A stretch of 64,000 nt of DNA from contig BLAL01000156.1 in NCBI GenBank assembly GCA_015698045.1, positions 620,001 through 684,000 on the forward strand, read 5' to 3'. The notes beneath the pieces were generated by a model, which saw only the letters and a list, made by a program, of their open reading frames with translations, searched no databases and was not told where the DNA came from. The stretch comes from Rhizophagus clarus. Taxonomy: Eukaryota > Glomeromycota > Glomeromycetes > Glomerales > Glomeraceae. Every line of letters starts with the position of its first letter. Within the stretch, counting starts at the first letter, position 1. The translations under genes were made by a program, and so were the position numbers. Positions 59,826 through 64,000 of the stretch are shown piece after piece.

Positions 59826-61605
59826 CTATTGCTGGTGGCTAGATATGTAAGACACACATTCGTTTTGATATTTTTCTGGGAGCTTGGCCTTCATAGCTTT
59901 TTTTTCTACCTGTTCATGAGGAATACCAGCTTTTACCATATTCTTATAAATCATAATGCACCAATGCCCATATGGTAAAGTAGTTATCCCATCTGATAAT
60001 ATCCAATGCTTAGTATCTATGGGACAGAGAGCCTTCTTCTCAGACTCGACCAAGATATAACATGATCTTTTGATTGGAATTCTATATTCTTGGCATAGAA
60101 TACCTTTTTCTGAAATAGACAATCCCGATATACTTGAGTTAATGGGGATTTACTTTCAGGATATGTGTTCTCTGCCATTTCATTCATACCCTTCTTGCTG
60201 ACCCCTTTATGCTTCGACTTTATGGATTTATCAGCCAAGATGTAGTGGTATGATTTTGCCTGGATGTGAAATGACTCAGTAATCACATTTCCTGGAGTCT
60301 CATCTTAGAAAAGCCCAATAGTTTTCAAATCATTAAGATCAAAGATGTCTGGTCGCTCTGCCATATCTTTATAGATATCTTCAGTCTCAACCATAAATAT
60401 AAAGGAATCAGTATCCATATATCCAAGTCTAGCTTTATCCCATATTTTTCCTTTACATAGCTATACCAGAAGCGGTACATTAGAAGCTTGCTGAGTCCCA
60501 AAACGGATGCTCCAACTATGATAGGCTTGTTGAGAACTACACTTGCCTTTCCCATATGTGCGCCTACTAGTGTATCTCCAAGCGGTCTGCCATACTTGAA
60601 ATCTGGACTATGTATTTTCTTGAGAAACTTCTTCATATCTGACTTATTATTACAGGCCATGATCTTAACATCCTGGTACTTTCGGACATTTTCCATAGTC
60701 TTGCCATATACTGAATTATTCATGAGCTTGAAGAAGTCTTTTTCGAAAGCATTCTTGGTATTCTAGCGCAACTTTGTATTCTTAGCAATATATGGGGCCA
60801 ACCAATTCATCTGGTCGAATGACAAGATTTCTGTAACCTCATCTACAACCATGCCTAACTTTATATAATACTGGAGCTCTTGATAATGAATGACATAATT
60901 TTTTCGTGGGCCAAGATGAGGGACTAGTTTTTCTGTTGCATAGAATCGCCCACCATCCATATCATTCACAAGCTTGGCATTGTATGGGCATAGCATATCC
61001 TTTTTTATTGTGACATTTTCCACAGCTGGTGGTAAGTCCCTCAAATAGTTGTGAGTTTTTAGGGGGAAATGAGAATTAATCATTAGGAAAAATCCACGTT
61101 GTGCATCTGCCCTAGTCTTAAGAATTATTTCAAAATATTTCTTTTGCATTTTAGGATTATTCTTTAGATATTCCCGACTAGCAACCTACTTATAATTTCC
61201 AATTGGGAGGAACTGACTCATTGCCCATCCATAAAGATTATTTGCATCGACATATAAGATCCATGTTGTGGGTTGGGATGGGTCAAATTCCTCTCCAATG
61301 CTAGGATTATTTGCTTTAAAATGTCTATGTACTGCCATAGCAATACCATCCTGCTTGGCCTTTTCAATGAAGTCATGTATGGCCATTTCTGTGAATAGTT
61401 TGATTTTGACCTTGGTCATCTTAAGCATGGCATCCCAGGATAGAGAAGGCGCGAATACATAATGGCTGGAATCAAGACCATAATGATGCATGGATGTCTT
61501 TCGAAATATTGTCCAGACATTTGCTAGACTAAGCACGTCTATCTTGAGATAGAGATCATTATATTCTCCCAAGTTTTTACATCTGAATTCCTTCCATACC
61601 AGTAG
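59826..61605 (-). pseudogene. Protein-primed family B DNA polymerase, 5'-truncated and interrupted
   Basis: The minus-strand remnant starts abruptly near 61605 with VWKEFRCKNLGEYNDLYLK, so the exonuclease half is missing. Then follow LYVDANNLYGWAMSQFLP (motif A), FFKLMNNSVYGKTMENVRK (motif B) and YMDTDSFIFMVE (motif C, in another frame). In-frame stops lie after GNYK (near 61186), after TKLR (near 60763) and near 60305; the frame changes near 60420 and again near 60110. Motif spacing fits protein-primed polymerases of Mavericks/Polintons and virophages. Synthesis function is lost in this copy. Described only; the intact counterpart would lie in copy 2, outside the window. Confidence 0.88.
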
Positions 61606-62049
61606 GGTAAAACTGGGGGTTCTGGGACAAAATTACCATATAGCTATAAAAGGAGTAAGCCCCTCCCAGCTTAATTCCTGATATAGAAATTTAAGTAATC
61701 TATTTTAGGAACCAAACCCATATTTGCCCAGCAAGAAACATATCGAAAACTAATATAGAATTCAGACTTAAAATCAAGCTGGGCTCAAATCCTGTTAACA
61801 TATCTCCCTTACCCAAATTTTAAGTTTTCAAGATTAAGATGTACACCATCTTTGTTAACACGCTGGCCTTTTTTTAATCTCAAATAATATAACGAAAAAA
61901 GTATGCCATATTGCTTGCCCCTCAGGAGAACCCTGAACACTGAGGACTGAAGTGTCTGAGCGTGTTCGGGATTCGACCTGTCAAGCCTAATTTGCATACC
62001 ATATTTTTATGTTATCCTAAAATTAATTCTAGAGCTGATTCATTATTGT

Positions 62050-62625
62050 AAACAAAATCCGGATAAGTCTAACCTCAAAGAGGTTAGATTTATCGAGTAC
62101 GTATAGCAAATTCTTGATAAAAAAAAGAATTGAGCATATTCTAGTATATCAAAATTTTATTAATATGTTAGAAATAATTCTAAAACCGATTTATTTACAT
62201 AAACATAAGGACAAAAAGTCTAACCTCTAAGTCTAACCCAGAAGTCTAACCCACTTTTGGGAGAAAATTTCCATATAACAAAATCATGATAAAAAAAGTA
62301 TTGAGCATAAACTAATATAACAATAAATTAATGATAGGTTAGAAACTATTCTAAAGCCGATCCATTCACACAAACATAAGGACAAAAAGTCTAACCTCAA
62401 AGTCTAACTTAGAAGTCTAACCTAAAAGACTAACCTATAAGGCTACTATCGAAGTGAAAAAAATAAAACTAACCTCTAAGTCTAACCTAAAAGACTAACT
62501 TATAAGGTCACTTTTGAGAAAAAAAATAAGTCTAACCTCTAAGTCTAACCTAAAAGACTAACTTATAAGGTTACCTTTGAGGAGAAAAAAATAAGACTAA
62601 CCTATAAGTCTAACCTTCATTCTCA
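62050..62625. repeat. AAGTCTAACC tandem-like repeats
   Basis: More than fifteen imperfect copies of AAGTCTAACC, AAGACTAACC and TATAAGGT words, in part arranged as longer units of about 65 bases between 62455 and 62600. Confidence 0.85.
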
Positions 62626-62643
62626 ATCGAGGATCTCCAGCAA

Positions 62644-62931
62644 TCATGGGACAAGAAAGGGACTAACCACTTTGCTATTTTGATCAAACATCAGGGCTTT
62701 GTCCCGAAGAATATTCACATGATGAATCTGATAAAGGCTCTTATTACAATAGCTACATAGGTCATTATCAATCCCAGGAGGCTTATCTATCTTAGTAGGT
62801 TTGCCACATGCTCTGCATGGTCGGCGCAACTTAGCTTTGAAATGTAAATGGCATCCTTCAGGTTTATCACAACCATTACCACAAATTTCACCAGTATTTT
62901 TAAGATGATAACAAACAAATTTTGCCTTCAT
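62644..62931 (-). CDS. Small cysteine-rich zinc-binding protein of the element, 95 aa
   Basis: Intact frame from the ATG at 62931. Cysteine/histidine pairs are spread as CYHLKNTGEICGNGC, GCHLHF, CRACGKP and CSYCNKS, suggesting two small zinc ribbons. A weakly similar remnant lies at the matching place in copy 1 (minus strand, near 54230-54312, with SGEICGR). It lies divergently 75 bases from the start of the MSTQ protein. DNA binding or regulation is possible; no family is recognised. Confidence 0.65.
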   Translation of the reverse strand: MKAKFVCYHLKNTGEICGNGCDKPEGCHLHFKAKLRRPCRACGKPTKIDKPPGIDNDLCSYCNKSLYQIHHVNILRDKALMFDQNSKVVSPFLVP

Positions 62932-63005
62932 TTCTTCTAGATGAATAAATAATTTTAATTGAAAAAAACTTTACACAATATAGTAAAACATATACTAATC
63001 ATACA

Positions 63006-63389
63006 ATGAGTACACAAAATCAATTAGCTGATACCAAGCCCACATATCAGGAAATCGAACAAGCATTAATAAATGTAGTCAAAGCTGGCATTTATTATAG
63101 AAGGCCAAAGGAAGGTAAATTCATGCAATCATATAAAGAAAGGATCAAAAAATTACGTCAGGCAGAGGAACCACAAGAATATGTATTAAAATTAGCCATG
63201 ACGATATTTTCCAATAAAGATAAATATGATAAAATCATGGATGATTATAAATCATGGTATGGACAAGATCTAAAGATTCTTAATTCAATTATAGAATTAT
63301 ACAAGCTATACCATAAATTAGCTAAAGATTATTTTGTTACAGAAGACAAAGTTAATGAAGAGACAGAAGACTTCCTATCATCACTTTAG
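63006..63389 (+). CDS. Small element protein (MSTQ protein), copy 2, 127 aa, intact
   Basis: Starts MSTQNQLADTKPTYQEIEQA and ends DFLSSL. Mostly helical, charged, no signal or membrane segment, with YRRPKEGKFMQSYKERIKKL as a basic patch. The copy 1 counterpart shares most residues but carries a stop. Conserved in two element copies next to the integrase, so it is probably a real element gene; function unknown. It is convergent with the integrase, four bases apart. Confidence 0.75.
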   Translation: MSTQNQLADTKPTYQEIEQALINVVKAGIYYRRPKEGKFMQSYKERIKKLRQAEEPQEYVLKLAMTIFSNKDKYDKIMDDYKSWYGQDLKILNSIIELYKLYHKLAKDYFVTEDKVNEETEDFLSSL

Positions 63390-63393
63390 AAAT

Positions 63394-64000
63394 TTATTTT
63401 GTAAGAATCCACTGAGGAGGTAATTCTGTATCAAAGGGAATAACCATCAATTCTTCTCGAACAAAAGATCTTTGTAGGCTATTACCATCATCATCTTCCA
63501 GCCAATATAATACTGGCTGATTTTTTTGCACCATAGATTCAAGAATATGATAAATATGAGGAGACCAATTTAAATCACCAGCACGACGTCTTCCACCCTC
63601 CAAATCACCAGGATAAAGTAAATAACGAACAAGAACATCACTAGAAAGCTTCTCTTCATCAAAACCTAATGGACCATCACGGGAATAAGAAGGCTTAGCA
63701 ATGACCTCTTTTTTCTCAATAGCTTCAACAGGAGAAATACCAATCTGACGTGTGATAGAATTATTAATGTCCTCAACAATTAAAGGCAAATTCTTAACCC
63801 AAACCCTAGAATGATCATTTAAATGCAAAGACAAGAGATCAGAAGCATCCTGGGAAGGAAATAGTTTTTCAACCAAGGTACGATTATATCTTTCAACAAT
63901 ACCCATAGTACGTTTAGATTTGGCCTTCTGAATTTTTACATTATGTTCCATCATAAGAACCTCACATTCTCCCTTAAATTCAGAGCCCCTATCAGTGATT
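63394..64000 (-). CDS. Polinton-type integrase, copy 2, C-terminal part
   Basis: The minus-strand frame is open to the window edge, entering with TDRGSEFKGECEVLM (second catalytic Asp), then GIVERYNRTLVEKLFPSQD (catalytic Glu). The C-terminal domain is complete: RRRAGDLNWSPHIYHILESM, PVLYWLEDDDGN, RSFVREELMVIP. Compared with copy 1 this tail is undisturbed, showing that the copy 1 tail is frame-shifted. The first catalytic Asp lies outside the window. Confidence 0.88.
   Translation of the reverse strand, partial: ITDRGSEFKGECEVLMMEHNVKIQKAKSKRTMGIVERYNRTLVEKLFPSQDASDLLSLHLNDHSRVWVKNLPLIVEDINNSITRQIGISPVEAIEKKEVIAKPSYSRDGPLGFDEEKLSSDVLVRYLLYPGDLEGGRRRAGDLNWSPHIYHILESMVQKNQPVLYWLEDDDGNSLQRSFVREELMVIPFDTELPPQWILTK

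Larger units (their letters stand above)
53425..61605. mobile_element. Maverick/Polinton-like element, copy 1 (decayed)
   Basis: Starts with GGAGGGTTCTGG, the same start as copy 2 at 61613, and carries small proteins, a retroviral-type integrase, gag-like and protease frames and a protein-primed-type family B DNA polymerase. Integrase plus family B polymerase defines Maverick/Polinton elements. The polymerase loses its N-terminal part exactly where copy 2 begins, so copy 2 inserted into it or the two are joined in tandem. The right end of copy 1 is therefore not in the window. Most genes have stops or frameshifts. Confidence 0.7.
61613..64000. mobile_element. Maverick/Polinton-like element, copy 2 (left part; continues beyond the window)
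   Basis: Starts GGGGGTTCTGGG like copy 1 and runs parallel to it: leader with CTCCCAGCTTAATTCCTGATAT, a repeat array, a zinc protein, the small MSTQ protein and the integrase in the same order and orientation. The offset between matching points is about 8.6 kb (54403 and 63006). Its genes in the window are intact, so it is younger or better preserved than copy 1. Confidence 0.75.

Noticed and set aside
1..64000. rRNA and tRNA genes
   Set aside because: None recognised by eye on either strand; a tRNA scan could still find one in the spacers.

Overview
The window reads as AT-rich nuclear DNA of a fungus, most likely an arbuscular mycorrhizal fungus of the Glomeromycotina (Rhizophagus-like). 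The clues are short phase-consistent introns (GTAAGT...TAG), lineage-style TKL kinase genes and kinase debris with the WIPY.xF lead-in, and a dense load of Helitron, hAT, TA-flanked MITE and Maverick/Polinton-like elements. This assignment is inference; no species marker such as rDNA is present.

Layout. 1-1328: end of an unrecognised minus-strand gene and a complete small four-exon gene. 2.7-4.85 kb: two decayed kinase copies lying head to head. 6.75-8.43 kb: an intact four-exon gene for a P-loop ATPase with a probable mitochondrial presequence and one membrane segment. 12.04-15.98 kb: a kinase gene whose first 2.6 kb is a tandem array of about 100-bp introns separated by 3-nt micro-exons. 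16.5-20.8 kb: a hAT-type MITE, then a 3.5-kb foldback element. 20.83-27.54 kb: an apparently complete Helitron with an OB-fold protein and a 1434-residue Rep-helicase. 27.7-30.4 kb: a broken hAT transposase. 35.85-40.82 kb: a 19-exon gene fusing a LodA-like quinoprotein oxidase to a VioB-type ferritin-like domain. 43.12-44.59 kb: a LodB-like flavoprotein lying between two inverted copies of one MITE. 44.6-52.9 kb: mostly empty. 53.4-64.0 kb: two direct copies of a Maverick/Polinton-like element with integrase, family B DNA polymerase and, unusually, gag-like/zinc-knuckle/aspartic-protease reading frames; the second copy runs off the window.

How the genes work together. The oxidase-ferritin fusion and the LodB-like flavoprotein probably form one pathway: in bacteria LodB-type flavoproteins are needed to build the cysteine tryptophylquinone cofactor of LodA-type oxidases, and both candidate cofactor residues are visible here. 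In the Helitron, Rep-helicase and ssDNA-binding protein probably cooperate in transposition. The strongest candidates for something undescribed are (1) the micro-exon array, for which every exon phase I could compute closes in frame onto the kinase domain with the help of a one-nucleotide exon, and (2) the oxidase-ferritin/LodB pair in a eukaryote.
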